A DNA stretch of 64,000 nt from CAYWVR01 sp964461715 (GCA_964461715.1 CAYWVR010000007.1:54956-118955); one strand, 5' to 3'. Numbered from the stretch's first letter, positions 1-8,992 are shown. A program made the numbers and translations. Notes: generated by a model not told the origin, from the letters alone.

Positions 1-1336
1 CGACGTCCAGGCCCTGCTGGAGGGCCTGCTTGAGGACGAAGATGCGGGTCGGGCTGGGGGTGACAAGGGCGCGTCTCAGTTCCTCGCCTTCGAGCGTGAC
101 GGGCAGGTCGTCCAGCCCGTGAACGCCGATTTCGAGGCTTCGGAGGGCCTTCTGGAGGCTTTCCTTGAAGGTCCGCCCGATGGCCATGGCCTCGCCCACG
201 CTCCGCATCGAGGTGGTCAGCGTGGCGGCGGTCTGGGCGAATTTCTCGAACGTGAACCGCGGGATCTTGGTGACACAGTAGTCGATGGTCGGCTCGAAGC
301 AGGCGGGCGTCTTCAGAGTGATGTCGTTCTGGATTTCGTCCAGGGTATAGCCGGCGGCCAGCTTGGCGGCGATTTTTGCGATGGGGAACCCGGTCGCCTT
401 GGAGGCCAGGGCGGAGCTTCGCGAGACTCGCGGGTTCATCTCGATGACGAGCATCTCGCCCGTCTGCGGGTGGACGGCAAACTGGATGTTCGAGCCGCCC
501 GTCTCAACGCCGATCTCGCGGATAATGGCGATGGAGGCGTCGCGCATGGCCTGGTATTCGCGGTCCGTGAGGGTCTGGGCGGGAGCCACGGTGATGGAAT
601 CGCCCGTGTGGACGCCCATGGGGTCGAGGTTCTCGATCGAGCAGATGATGACCACGTTGTCGCGGAGGTCGCGCATGACCTCCAGCTCGAATTCCTTCCA
701 TCCGAGGACGGATTGCTCGATGAGGACGGTGTGGATGGGGCTGGCGTCGAGGGCGCTCTTGGCCATCTCGGTCAATTCTTCGACATTATAGGCCACCCCG
801 CCGCCCGTCCCCCCGAGGGTGAAGCTGGGCCGCAGAATGACCGGCAGCCCCAGCTCCGAGCCCGTTTCGAGGGCTTCCGCGACACTGGACACGACGCGGC
901 TGGCGGGAACCTGGAGGCCGATGCTTTCCATGGCCTGCTTGAACTTCAGGCGGTCTTCGGCCTTCTCGATGGCCTCGGGGTTGGCCCCGATCATCTCGAC
1001 GTCGTACTTCTCCAGCACGCCCCGGTGGGCCAGCTCCTCGGCCACGTTCAGGGCCGTCTGGCCGCCCACGGTGGGAAGGAGGGCGTCGGGCCGCTCCCGG
1101 GCGATGATGCACTCGACGAGGTCCGCCGTGATGGGCTCGACGTACGTGCGGTCGCCGAACTCCGGGTCGGTCATGATGGTGGCGGGGTTGGAGTTGATGA
1201 GGACGACCTCGTAGCCCTCGCTCCGCAGGGCCTTGCAAGCCTGAGTGCCGGAGTAGTCGAATTCGCAGGCCTGGCCGATGACGATGGGCCCGGAGCCGAT
1301 GACGAGAATCTTGTGTAAGTCGGTTCGTTTAGGCAT
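1..1336 (-). CDS. carB: Carbamoyl-phosphate synthase large subunit (N-terminal part, cut by window edge)
   Basis: Makes carbamoyl phosphate from glutamine-derived ammonia, bicarbonate and 2 ATP, feeding pyrimidine and arginine synthesis in the cytoplasm with CarA. Translating the minus strand from an ATG gives MPKRTDLHKILVIGSGPIVI followed by the family's GQACEFDYSGTQ, the NSNPATIMTDP segment, a PTVGGQTALN stretch and RPSFTLGGTGGG of the first ATP-grasp domain. About 445 residues are present; the full protein is usually near 1,070, so the second half lies outside the window. The ATG sits inside the last codons of carA (ATGCCTAA overlap of 8 bases), which indicates translational coupling of the two subunits. 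Confidence 0.96.
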   Translation of the reverse strand, partial: MPKRTDLHKILVIGSGPIVIGQACEFDYSGTQACKALRSEGYEVVLINSNPATIMTDPEFGDRTYVEPITADLVECIIARERPDALLPTVGGQTALNVAEELAHRGVLEKYDVEMIGANPEAIEKAEDRLKFKQAMESIGLQVPASRVVSSVAEALETGSELGLPVILRPSFTLGGTGGGVAYNVEELTEMAKSALDASPIHTVLIEQSVLGWKEFELEVMRDLRDNVVIICSIENLDPMGVHTGDSITVAPAQTLTDREYQAMRDASIAIIREIGVETGGSNIQFAVHPQTGEMLVIEMNPRVSRSSALASKATGFPIAKIAAKLAAGYTLDEIQNDITLKTPACFEPTIDYCVTKIPRFTFEKFAQTAATLTTSMRSVGEAMAIGRTFKESLQKALRSLEIGVHGLDDLPVTLEGEELRRALVTPSPTRIFVLKQALQQGLDV

Positions 1337-2444
1337 GGCGTGTCGTGAGGCCCTGGACGAAGGCTCCGAAGAGGTTCCGTGCGTCGTGAGGGCCCGGCGA
1401 CGCCTCCGGGTGGTACTGGACCGCCGCGATGGGCAACCGCCGGTGCCGCAAGCCCTCCAGCGTATGGTCGTTCAGGTTGACGTGGGTGACCTCGACGTCG
1501 CCGGGGTCGAGGCTCTCGATGTCGCCCACAAACCCGTGATTCTGGACGGTAATGGCCACCTTTTCAGTCCGGAGGTCCTTCGTCGGCTGGTTGGCCCCGT
1601 GATGGCCGAACTTGAGCTTCAACGTGCGGCCGCCAAGGGCCAGCGTCAGAAAATGGTGCCCCATGCAGATGCCGAACATGGGCACGGGACGCCCGCCGGG
1701 CGGGTCCTCGACGAGGCGGCGGATCGTGTCGACGGCGTACGTGACGGGCTCCGGATCGCCGGGGCCGTTCGAGAGCAGGATGCCGTCGGGCTCATGGGCT
1801 ATGACCTCCTCGGCCGTCGTCGAGGCCGGCAGCACGAGAACGCGGGAACCGGCCGCCTTCAGGCACCTGAGAATCCCGTACTTGACGCCGTAGTCCAGGA
1901 CGGCGACGGTCGGGCCGGGGGAGGCCACCTCGCGGGCCCATTCCCAGGGCTCGTCGCAGGTGACGTCCTTCACGAGGTCCCGCCCCACGAGGCCCGGCGA
2001 GGCCTTTGCGGCGGCCACGGCCTTGTCGGGATCGGCGTCGAGGGTCGAGAGGACGGCCCGCATGGCCCCGGCCTCGCGGATGTGCTTCGTCAGGGCCCGC
2101 GTGTCGACCCCCTCGATGCCCGGGATGCCGTGGTCTCGGAGGTACGTGTCGAGGTCGCCGGTGGCCCGCCAGCTCGAAGGCGTGCGGCAGAGCTCCCGCA
2201 CGACGAAGCCCTCGACCCGGGGCCGGTGCGACTCGACGTCCTCCTCGTTCACGCCGTAGTTGCCGATCAGCGGGTACGTCATGGCCACGATCTGGCCGCG
2301 GTACGAGGGGTCGGTCAGGACCTCCTGGTACCCGGTCATGGAGGTGTTGAAGACGACCTCGCCGACGGCCTCGGCGTCGGCGCCGAAGGCCGTACCGGGG
2401 AAGGTGCGGCCGTCTTCGAGGGCCAGGATGGCAGGTTTCGCCAC
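1329..2444 (-). CDS. carA: Carbamoyl-phosphate synthase small subunit
   Basis: Glutaminase subunit that hydrolyses glutamine and channels ammonia to CarB. The 371-residue product has normal length. The N-terminal half holds the CPSase small-chain domain (NTSMTGYQEVLTDPSY), and the class I glutamine amidotransferase domain carries the nucleophile Cys in GICMGHHF near residue 260 and the His/Glu pair in QYHPEASPGPHDA near the C-terminus. It begins immediately after the purF stop with no spacing and overlaps carB, so purF-carA-carB are read as one transcript. Linking purF with carAB puts purine and pyrimidine entry enzymes, both glutamine consumers, under one promoter. Confidence 0.97.
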   Translation of the reverse strand: MAKPAILALEDGRTFPGTAFGADAEAVGEVVFNTSMTGYQEVLTDPSYRGQIVAMTYPLIGNYGVNEEDVESHRPRVEGFVVRELCRTPSSWRATGDLDTYLRDHGIPGIEGVDTRALTKHIREAGAMRAVLSTLDADPDKAVAAAKASPGLVGRDLVKDVTCDEPWEWAREVASPGPTVAVLDYGVKYGILRCLKAAGSRVLVLPASTTAEEVIAHEPDGILLSNGPGDPEPVTYAVDTIRRLVEDPPGGRPVPMFGICMGHHFLTLALGGRTLKLKFGHHGANQPTKDLRTEKVAITVQNHGFVGDIESLDPGDVEVTHVNLNDHTLEGLRHRRLPIAAVQYHPEASPGPHDARNLFGAFVQGLTTRHA

Positions 2445-3887
2445 TTACCGGGCCCCCTTGTGCTGCAGGTCGAACTGGTCCTTGCGGAAGTCGGCGGGCA
2501 CGTCGGAGGGATAGTCCCCCGCGAAGCACGCCGTGCACATGTCCTCGGGTACGGGCACGACGCTCTTCATCCCCTCGACCGAGAGGTACGCGAGCGAATC
2601 CGCCCCGATGTGGTCGCGAATCTCGGCCACGGAATGGTCCGAGGCGATCAGTTCCTGGTGCGTGCTCATGTCAATGCCGAAGTAGCAGGGATGACGGATC
2701 GGCGGGCTGGAGACGCGGACGTGGACCTCCGTCGCGCCGGCGGCGCGGATCATGCGGATCAGCTTCCGCAGCGTTGTCCCGCGGACGATCGAGTCCTCCA
2801 CCACCACCACGCGCCGCCCCCTCAGGACCCCCGCCACGGGGTTGAACTTCACGCGGACGTCCAGATCACGCTCGTGCTGGTGCGGGGCGATGAAGGTGCG
2901 GCCCACGTAGTGGTTGCGGATGAGGCCGATCTCGAAGGGGACGCCCGACGCCTCGGCATACCCGAGGGCGGCGGTGTTCGCCGAATCGGGCACGGCGATG
3001 ACGATGTCGGCGGCGGCGGGGTGCTCCTCGGCCAGGCGGCGGCCGAAGGCGCGGCGGATTTTGTCCACCTTCTGCCCGTAAATCCACGAATCCGGACGCG
3101 AGAAGTAGATGAACTCGAAGATGCAGAAACTGTGCCGCCGCGCGGGCGGCAGCATCCGCGAGTGGACGCCGTCGGAGTCCACGACGATCATCTCACCCGG
3201 TTCGAGGCTCCGGATGTAATCGGCCCCGAGGATGTCCAGGGCGCACGATTCGCTCGCCACGACCGTCGCGTCGTCGAGCTTCCCGAAGCACAGCGGCCGG
3301 TACCCGAACGGGTCGCGGACCGCCACCAGCGCCGTCGGCGAGAGGAACAGGAAGCAGTACGCCCCCGTCACCTTTTCCAGGGCCTCGACGATGGCGTCGG
3401 CCAAGCCGTCCTCGCGGCTGCGGGCCACCAGGTGCAGGACGATCTCGGAGTCGCTGGTCGTCTGGAAGATCGACCCGTCCTCCTGCATCCGGTCGCGCAG
3501 GACCTTGGCGTTGACGAGGTTGCCGTTGTGGGCGGCGGCCAGGGGCCCCCGGCGGTACTGGATCAGGATCGGCTGCGCGTTGGTGGGGTGCGAGGACCCG
3601 GTGGTCGAGTACCGGTTATGGCCGATGGCCGCGGCGCCTTCGAGGGAGTCGAGCATGGCCCGGTTCTGGAACACGCGCGACACCAGACCCGGCCCCTTGT
3701 GGAGCCTCAGTTGGCGGCCGTCGGAGGCGGCAATGCCGGCGGCCTCTTGGCCCCGGTGCTGGAGGGCGTAGAGACCGAAGTAGGCGTGCTTCGCGGCCCC
3801 GGGCGCCCCGTAGACGCCGAACAGGCCGCAGAACTCGCGCAGGGCGTCGCCGCCGGCGACATCCGGCCCTTCACGCATGGGTCTCAA
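2445..3887 (-). CDS. purF: Amidophosphoribosyltransferase
   Basis: First committed step of purine synthesis: PRPP plus glutamine to phosphoribosylamine. 480 residues. After a propeptide of about 19 residues comes the mature N-terminal catalytic Cys (CGLFGVYG); the phosphoribosyltransferase signature VVVVEDSIVRGTT follows. Cysteines in HSFCIFEF, RHPCYFGID and MCTACFAGDYP match the four ligands of the Bacillus-type [4Fe-4S] cluster, so this is the iron-sulfur, self-processing form. The TTG at the right end is chosen as start because GGAGG lies 8 bases upstream of it; the ATG three codons later is 17 bases from that site. The gene is preceded by yjbQ with a 58-base gap. Confidence 0.96.
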   Translation of the reverse strand: MRPMREGPDVAGGDALREFCGLFGVYGAPGAAKHAYFGLYALQHRGQEAAGIAASDGRQLRLHKGPGLVSRVFQNRAMLDSLEGAAAIGHNRYSTTGSSHPTNAQPILIQYRRGPLAAAHNGNLVNAKVLRDRMQEDGSIFQTTSDSEIVLHLVARSREDGLADAIVEALEKVTGAYCFLFLSPTALVAVRDPFGYRPLCFGKLDDATVVASESCALDILGADYIRSLEPGEMIVVDSDGVHSRMLPPARRHSFCIFEFIYFSRPDSWIYGQKVDKIRRAFGRRLAEEHPAAADIVIAVPDSANTAALGYAEASGVPFEIGLIRNHYVGRTFIAPHQHERDLDVRVKFNPVAGVLRGRRVVVVEDSIVRGTTLRKLIRMIRAAGATEVHVRVSSPPIRHPCYFGIDMSTHQELIASDHSVAEIRDHIGADSLAYLSVEGMKSVVPVPEDMCTACFAGDYPSDVPADFRKDQFDLQHKGAR

Positions 3888-3945
3888 GCGATCTGCCTCC
3901 CGATTCTCCGGGTGCCCGCGCTTGCGTGGATGCGTTGCGATGGCG

Positions 3946-4335
3946 CTAGCGCGCGGCCACGTGAACCTTGCGGCTGCGCGGTCCGTCGCCCTCGCAGAAA
4001 TAGATGCCCTGCCATGTCCCCAGCACCGGCTCGCCGCCCGCTACGATCAGCACCAGGCTCGGTCCGAAGAGGCTCGACTTGATGTGGGCGTCGGAGTTGC
4101 CCTCGCGGTGATGATAGTCGCCCCGCTGGGGCACGAGCTCCTTCAGGTGCGTCCCAATGTCCCGGGCCACGCTCGGATCGGCGTTCTCGTTGATGGTGAC
4201 GCCGGCCGTGGTGTGCGGCACGAAGACGACGGCGAGACCGTCCTGGACGCCCTCGTCGCGGATGGCCTCGGCGACGCGGCCGGTGATGTCGACCATCTCG
4301 ACCCGGTCGGACGTCTTGACCTGGAAGGTCTGCAC
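3946..4335 (-). CDS. YjbQ/UPF0047 family protein (secondary thiamine-phosphate synthase-like)
   Basis: 129 residues, the usual size of the YjbQ/UPF0047 family, single compact domain. Diagnostic segments are FVPHTTAGVTINENADP, YHHREGNSDAHIKSSLFG (His cluster of the family active site) and GTWQGIYFCEGDGPR. E. coli YjbQ has weak thiamine-phosphate synthase activity, but the physiological role of the family is not settled. It is the first gene of the apparent yjbQ-purF-carA-carB transcript and is preceded by a good promoter divergent from trpC. The ATG has GGAGGGACC just upstream. Confidence 0.93.
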   Translation of the reverse strand: MQTFQVKTSDRVEMVDITGRVAEAIRDEGVQDGLAVVFVPHTTAGVTINENADPSVARDIGTHLKELVPQRGDYHHREGNSDAHIKSSLFGPSLVLIVAGGEPVLGTWQGIYFCEGDGPRSRKVHVAAR

Positions 4336-4401
4336 GCGGTCCCTCCTCGCGGTGCGGATGAGTCGCCTGGCGGGCAGGCCGGAGCCTTCGGCCCGCGGCG
4401 A

Positions 4402-4430
4402 ATTCTAGTCGCCGAGGGAATTCTCTTCAA
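4402..4430 (-). promoter_or_regulatory. Promoter of the yjbQ-purF-carAB operon
   Basis: On the minus strand TTGAAG and TAGAAT are separated by exactly 17 bases, close to the sigma-70 consensus, about 65 bases before the yjbQ ATG. Two GAATTC hexamers spaced 12 bases apart (4400-4405 and 4418-4423) cover the -10 and spacer and could be a regulator site. The promoter is back-to-back with that of trpC. Confidence 0.6.
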
Positions 4431-4439
4431 GCAAAATCG

Positions 4440-4467
4440 TTGACCCCTCCTCGGAATCCGGTAAAGT
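4440..4467 (+). promoter_or_regulatory. Promoter of trpC
   Basis: TTGACC and TAAAGT with a 16-base spacer, about 90 bases before the chosen trpC start. The TTG of the -35 box also opens the trpC frame, which is why a longer, spurious N-terminus can be read there. Confidence 0.55.
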
Positions 4468-4556
4468 CGCCTCACGGGGTCGGGGACGCCGTTCGGCGCG
4501 GGACGAGACGGCGAAACCGTTCCCGGCCTACGCCGCCTTTTCCGGGACCGACGACG

Positions 4557-5342
4557 GTGCTCGACATCCTCAGGCAGATTCTCGACGTCAAGCGGCAGGA
4601 GGTGGCCGCCCTCGCGCCGCGACGGACCGAGCTGAAGGCGGCGGCCCGCGATGCGGCTCCCCCGCGGGGCCTGGCGCGGGCGTTGGCGCGGCCGGAGGGG
4701 CTGCCTGTGCGGGTCATGGCCGAGGTCAAGCATCGCTCGCCCTCGGCGGGCGTCCTCGTCGACCCGTTCGATCCCATCGCCATCGCCCGCCGCTACGAGG
4801 CCGCCGGCGCCGACGCCGTCAGTTGCCTGACGGACCGCCAGTTTTTCGGCGGGCACCTGAAGCACCTCGAAGACGTCCGGGCGGCGGTCCGGCTGCCTGT
4901 CCTCCGCAAGGATTTCCTCATCGACGAGGTCCAGCTCGACGAGGCCCGGGCCGCCGGGGCGGACGGCGTGCTCCTGATTGCCGAGGCCCTGGAGGCCGGG
5001 AGGATGCGCGAGCTGGCCGAGGCGGCGGCGGAGCTGGGCCTGGACGTCCTGGCCGAGGCCCACGGCCAAGCCGAGGTCGAGAAGGCCCTGGCCTGCGGGG
5101 CGCCCCTCGTGGGCATCAACAACCGCGACCTTTCGACCTTTGAGGTCCGCCTGGAAACGACCGAGGCCCTGGGCCCCCGCGTCAAGGCCGCCGGCCGCAC
5201 CCTCGTCGCCGAAAGCGGCCTGAAGACCCCCGCGGACGTCGCCCGCGTCCTCGGGGCCGGCGCCGATGCTATCCTCGTCGGCGAGGGGCTCCTGAGAAGC
5301 GGAGACGTGGAGAGCCGGATCGCGGCCTTCAAGACGGCGTGA
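4557..5342 (+). CDS. trpC: Indole-3-glycerol phosphate synthase
   Basis: Fourth step of tryptophan synthesis: closes carboxyphenylaminodeoxyribulose phosphate to indole-3-glycerol phosphate. A TIM barrel of 261 residues, normal for the family, with VMAEVKHRSPSAG (catalytic Lys), VLRKDFLID, GINNRDLSTF, LVAESG and ILVGEGLL. The frame is open further upstream to 4440, but the extra 39 residues are low-complexity, include the promoter and have no family match; GTG at 4557 starts the protein as VLDILRQILDVK, as in homologues. It stands alone, without other trp genes, and its 3' end overlaps the convergent NrpR-like gene by 14 bases. Confidence 0.95.
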   Translation: MLDILRQILDVKRQEVAALAPRRTELKAAARDAAPPRGLARALARPEGLPVRVMAEVKHRSPSAGVLVDPFDPIAIARRYEAAGADAVSCLTDRQFFGGHLKHLEDVRAAVRLPVLRKDFLIDEVQLDEARAAGADGVLLIAEALEAGRMRELAEAAAELGLDVLAEAHGQAEVEKALACGAPLVGINNRDLSTFEVRLETTEALGPRVKAAGRTLVAESGLKTPADVARVLGAGADAILVGEGLLRSGDVESRIAAFKTA

Positions 5343-6303
5343 GTGGCGTTCCGGCGGCGTCCATGGACTCGGTGAGCGGGCGGAGCGAAGTGAGGTCGCA
5401 GAGCCGGGCCAGGGCGTGGTTCTCGGTCGGAATCCCGGCCTCCTGGACCGCGGCGAGGGGGTTCAGGCCGCCCGCGACGACGACGCCGGCGCGGCCCTGG
5501 CCGACGGGGATTTCCAGGAGCGGCCGGCTCGGGTGGCCGACGCGAATGAGGCCCGCCAGCCCCGCCTCGACCATTTCCCGGATGATCGCCTCGGCGCGGG
5601 GCAGGGCAGCGGCGGGAATCTCGCGGAAGCTGCCCCCGATGACGCCTGTCCCCGTCCGGGCCGCGTCCAGCACCGTCGTCATGCCCGCTTTGATGAAAAT
5701 CTCCAGCGGGTCGAGCGTCGTGCCGTCGTAGTGGATGACGTGGGCAAAGCGGACCGGCTCGCCGTCGCGGACCTCGATCAGCCCCCCGAAACGGCTCGCC
5801 ACCGGGACGCCCCGGGCGTGCAACAGGCCGTTCAGAGTGATGCTGCACAGGGTCCCGAGGGCGGCCTGGCCCTCGGCCACGCGGTATCCCCCCAGGGCCC
5901 CGCCGCCCGCGACCTCGGCCCCGTAAAGGCCCATCCCGAGGCCCGCCCGCATGACCTCGGCGACGATGGCCCGGGCCTCATCCAGGCGATTTTCGGCGAA
6001 GGTCGAGAGGTTGAGGATCACCGTCCCCGACCGCCGCCCCGGGTCCAGGGTCATCTTGTAGGCCAGCTCCTCGGCCCGGGCGTCGATGAAGCCGACCTTG
6101 TCGATGATGACGGCGGACGCCAGCTCGTCGCGGCCGCGGTCGGTGATGCGGCGGCCCCGGCGGCCCAGATTCACGGTCAGACCCTCGGCGTCGAGGGCTT
6201 CGAGGTAGTTGCGGACCATGCGCTGCTTCAGGTCGATCCCGGCGGCCCGCAGCGCCCGGGCGATCTTCGTGCTGCCCAAGGGGCGGCCGGCCTCGTCGAG
6301 CAC
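5329..6303 (-). CDS. NrpR-like transcriptional regulator (winged helix plus DUF128 effector domain)
   Basis: Resembles NrpR, the 2-oxoglutarate-responsive repressor of nitrogen assimilation in methanogens. Visible are a ribonuclease-R-type winged helix (STKIARALRAAGIDLKQRMV, then RRGRRITDRGRDEL) and one DUF128/NrpR regulatory domain (ALGTLCSITLNGLLHARGVP, SRFGGLIEV, EIFIKAGMTTVLDA, GGSFREIPA). Archaeal proteins often have two such domains; here there is one. The first standard start is a GTG, but it would cut off the first helix of the winged-helix domain: the frame continues upstream as SIDTQRKTAAILR, to an ATC codon at 6345 with GAGGAG 7 bases before it. The neighbouring gdhA suggests a role in nitrogen control, which is inference. 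Confidence 0.85.
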   Translation of the reverse strand: MLDEAGRPLGSTKIARALRAAGIDLKQRMVRNYLEALDAEGLTVNLGRRGRRITDRGRDELASAVIIDKVGFIDARAEELAYKMTLDPGRRSGTVILNLSTFAENRLDEARAIVAEVMRAGLGMGLYGAEVAGGGALGGYRVAEGQAALGTLCSITLNGLLHARGVPVASRFGGLIEVRDGEPVRFAHVIHYDGTTLDPLEIFIKAGMTTVLDAARTGTGVIGGSFREIPAAALPRAEAIIREMVEAGLAGLIRVGHPSRPLLEIPVGQGRAGVVVAGGLNPLAAVQEAGIPTENHALARLCDLTSLRPLTESMDAAGTPLTPS

Positions 6304-6376
6304 CCGCAGGATCGCGGCCGTTTTGCGTTGGGTGTCGATGCTGATGGCGGGTCTCCTCGCCCGGTTCGCGGGGCGG

Positions 6377-8992
6377 TCAGTCGAAGTAGCAGACCGTCAG
6401 CTGGTGAACGGCGTTGGCGTTGAGGCGCAGGTCCCGTCCCTCGCGCATCGCCTCGGTGTCCATGACCCGGATCACCCCGGCCCAATCCTCGGCGTCCGGC
6501 AGGAGGTCCGGCAGGAGGTTCGGGGCCGTCTCCAGCAGTTCACGGTTCAGGATGTTGCCCTCGCGATGCGGGAAGAGGGCGTGGTAGAGGATATCCATCT
6601 CCACGATCTCGCTGAAAAAGTGCGTCCCGAACGAGACGTCCGGCGTCAGGTCCTCCCGCATCGCGACGATCTCACACAGGACCGAGACGCGGCTGATGTC
6701 CGCGAACGCCACGGGCACGCCCAGCGAGGGCGTCGTCGTGCCCCAGCGTCCCGGGCCCAGGAGCCAGATGGAGCGGCGCTGCGACGGACCCTCCTGCCGC
6801 GTCAGACGCCCGATCAGCCGCGCCACGGTGTATCGCTCGGCCGTGGGCAGCTCGCCGTAGGCCTTCGGGACGATGTAGATGACGCGGTCGATCTTCATCA
6901 GCCGGCTCGGCCCGATGACCGGCCCGCGACCCCGGAGCACGAGGTCCTCCTCGGCGACGTCGGCGGGGGGCTCCATCGGCGCCCCGCCGCCCTTGACCTG
7001 GAAGGGGCGGCACTGGACGAGGTTGATGCGGTAGGGGCCCTCGCGCGTCAGGTTCATCGTAAACTCGACGTCCACGGGGTAATCGTAGGCGTCCTGGAGG
7101 ATGTGCAGCATGTCGCGCACGTCCTTGACGAAGGGCGTCTCCTTGAGGAGCCGGTCGAAGGTGAGCGTCCAGGGGAAGGCGGCCGTGGTGCCGGCGTCGG
7201 CGGCCCGGCGTTCCATCTCGACGTCGCGTGTGGCGAAAAGGTCCAAGGGCAGCCCGGGGCTCTCGGTCGCCACGCTGCGAAACTCGGTCGAGAGGAGCCG
7301 GTTGGCCTCCAGGTCGATGACGTCCATCCGTCGCTGGGCGTACTGGCGGGTCTCCTCGCGGCTGCTCTCGGGCCGCCGCTCGGGGGCATTGAGGGCCACG
7401 AGCCGCGTGTAATCGTCGTCCGTGCGATCGACAGCCCGGGTCCCGAGGCCCAGCACCAGGCGCATGACGCCCGCCTCCGGGTCGATCGACTCGTTCCAGG
7501 CGTAGGGGTTGAACGAGTACCCCACGCCCGCGGTCTGCGGGTAGAAGAGGTGCCCGTACGTCAGGCCCGAGACCCGCTGCACCAGCAGGGCCATCTGCTC
7601 GTCGCGGTCCAGCATGCCTCGCGTCTCGCGGTAGCGGAGGGCCTTCTCGCTCATCGTGCTGGCGTAGACCGTGCGGACGGCCGAGAGGAAGTCCTCCAGG
7701 CGTTTCTGGCGCGGCCCCTGGTTCGGGCAGAAGACGCTCTCGTACTTCCCGGCGAAGGCGTTGCCGAAGTTGTCCTCCAGGAGGGAGCTCGATCGGACGA
7801 TGATGGGGGACTGGCCGAAGTAATCCAGCATCGCCTCGAACTGGTCCGCGATCTCCTCCGGAAACGAGCCCGTCAGCATCCGGCGCCGGGCTTCCTCGGC
7901 CCCGTCCAGGAACCGCTCCGGGTCCCGCTGTCGCTGGCGGACCCACCAGACCCCGTTGCCCACCAGGAACGTGTAGAAGACGTCCGAGCCGATGAAGAAC
8001 GAATCGTGGGGCTCGAGGAGCTTGACCCACCGCGGGGCGGCCTTGCGGAGGATCGCCCGGGCCAGGAGCATGCCCACGCTCTTTCCGCCGATTAGGCCCG
8101 TTCCGATCATCCGCCGCCGGATGGACACGAGGTCCGGCAGTGTCAAGCACTTGCCCGCCAGGGCCAGGACCCGTTCGTCGCGGGAGACCCCCATCCTGAG
8201 GAGCCGCCGGAACAGCCGTTGCTCGTCCTCCGGGCTGCCCGTCCGCCGCCGCGTGGCCCCCAGGAGCTCCTCGGCCTCGTTGAACGTGCGATCCCAGATG
8301 CCGGTGCGGTAGCTTCCCGTCTCGACGCGGGCCCAGGGCACGCTGGTCAGCACCTCGGCGATGGTGGCGCTTTCCTGGACGGGCGCGAACTCGTCGCCGT
8401 CCCGCCCGTGGAGCGTGAACATCGTCGGAGAGTACCGCTGCTGGACCTTGATGGGATGTACGTAGAGGCGGCCGGCGTGGCGGTAGACGTCCAGGAACAG
8501 CTGCGTCGTCGAGGTGATCGGGTCGATGGCGTTGGCCGAGTGATGGTTCCGAAGCAGGGCGAAATAGGCCAGCGTCTCGAGGTCGTAGAGGTACGGGCAC
8601 GTCAGCATGAAGAAGTTGCCGAGCATGCGGTCACTGTACCAGTCGGCGGCCAACTCGGAGAGGCAATCAAAGACGTAGACGCCCAGCCGTCCGGCCTCCT
8701 CGATGGCCTGGTGGACCTCGGTGATGAAGTGCTCGAAGCCCGCCTCCGGGTGGAGTTGGACAACCCGCGCCCCCTCCAGGTCGAGCGGCAGGAGCGGCTC
8801 ATGCCGGGCGAACCGGAAGTAGGTGAAGTTCTTGCCCGTATCGAGGGCGTTCCGGACGTAGGGCTGAACGAAGGCCCGGTAATCCTCGATCGAGTCGACC
8901 TGCCAGACGACGTTGTCGCCCGGCGTCAGGCCCCGCAGGACCCGGTCCAGCGAAGGCAGGCCGGTCGAGAACTCCGTTCGAATCTGGGCCAT
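6377..8992 (-). CDS. PEP synthase/PPDK-like ATP-grasp protein with degenerate KaiC-like N-terminal domain
   Basis: 871 residues. The first 250 or so look like a KaiC/RecA-type fold: STGLPSLDRVLRGLTPGDN aligns with the KaiC opening, but the Walker A loop that should follow is replaced by VVWQVDSIEDYRAF, so this part should not bind ATP normally. From about residue 300 comes a pyruvate-phosphate-dikinase N-terminal (ATP-grasp) domain: GLIGGKSVGM, IVRSSSLLEDNFGNAFAG, VEFTMN and LVQCRPFQ. A C-terminal block of about 200 residues follows, with no swivelling phospho-His domain and no PEP/pyruvate barrel. It therefore cannot be a complete PEP synthase; it may phosphorylate another acceptor. It lies between the NrpR-like regulator and gdhA. 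Confidence 0.82.
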   Translation of the reverse strand: MAQIRTEFSTGLPSLDRVLRGLTPGDNVVWQVDSIEDYRAFVQPYVRNALDTGKNFTYFRFARHEPLLPLDLEGARVVQLHPEAGFEHFITEVHQAIEEAGRLGVYVFDCLSELAADWYSDRMLGNFFMLTCPYLYDLETLAYFALLRNHHSANAIDPITSTTQLFLDVYRHAGRLYVHPIKVQQRYSPTMFTLHGRDGDEFAPVQESATIAEVLTSVPWARVETGSYRTGIWDRTFNEAEELLGATRRRTGSPEDEQRLFRRLLRMGVSRDERVLALAGKCLTLPDLVSIRRRMIGTGLIGGKSVGMLLARAILRKAAPRWVKLLEPHDSFFIGSDVFYTFLVGNGVWWVRQRQRDPERFLDGAEEARRRMLTGSFPEEIADQFEAMLDYFGQSPIIVRSSSLLEDNFGNAFAGKYESVFCPNQGPRQKRLEDFLSAVRTVYASTMSEKALRYRETRGMLDRDEQMALLVQRVSGLTYGHLFYPQTAGVGYSFNPYAWNESIDPEAGVMRLVLGLGTRAVDRTDDDYTRLVALNAPERRPESSREETRQYAQRRMDVIDLEANRLLSTEFRSVATESPGLPLDLFATRDVEMERRAADAGTTAAFPWTLTFDRLLKETPFVKDVRDMLHILQDAYDYPVDVEFTMNLTREGPYRINLVQCRPFQVKGGGAPMEPPADVAEEDLVLRGRGPVIGPSRLMKIDRVIYIVPKAYGELPTAERYTVARLIGRLTRQEGPSQRRSIWLLGPGRWGTTTPSLGVPVAFADISRVSVLCEIVAMREDLTPDVSFGTHFFSEIVEMDILYHALFPHREGNILNRELLETAPNLLPDLLPDAEDWAGVIRVMDTEAMREGRDLRLNANAVHQLTVCYFD

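Noticed and set aside
1278..4082. 934-codon open frame on the plus strand
   Set aside because: Antisense to purF and carA; composition is the His/Asp/Arg/Gly-rich pattern of GC-driven shadow frames and it matches no family.
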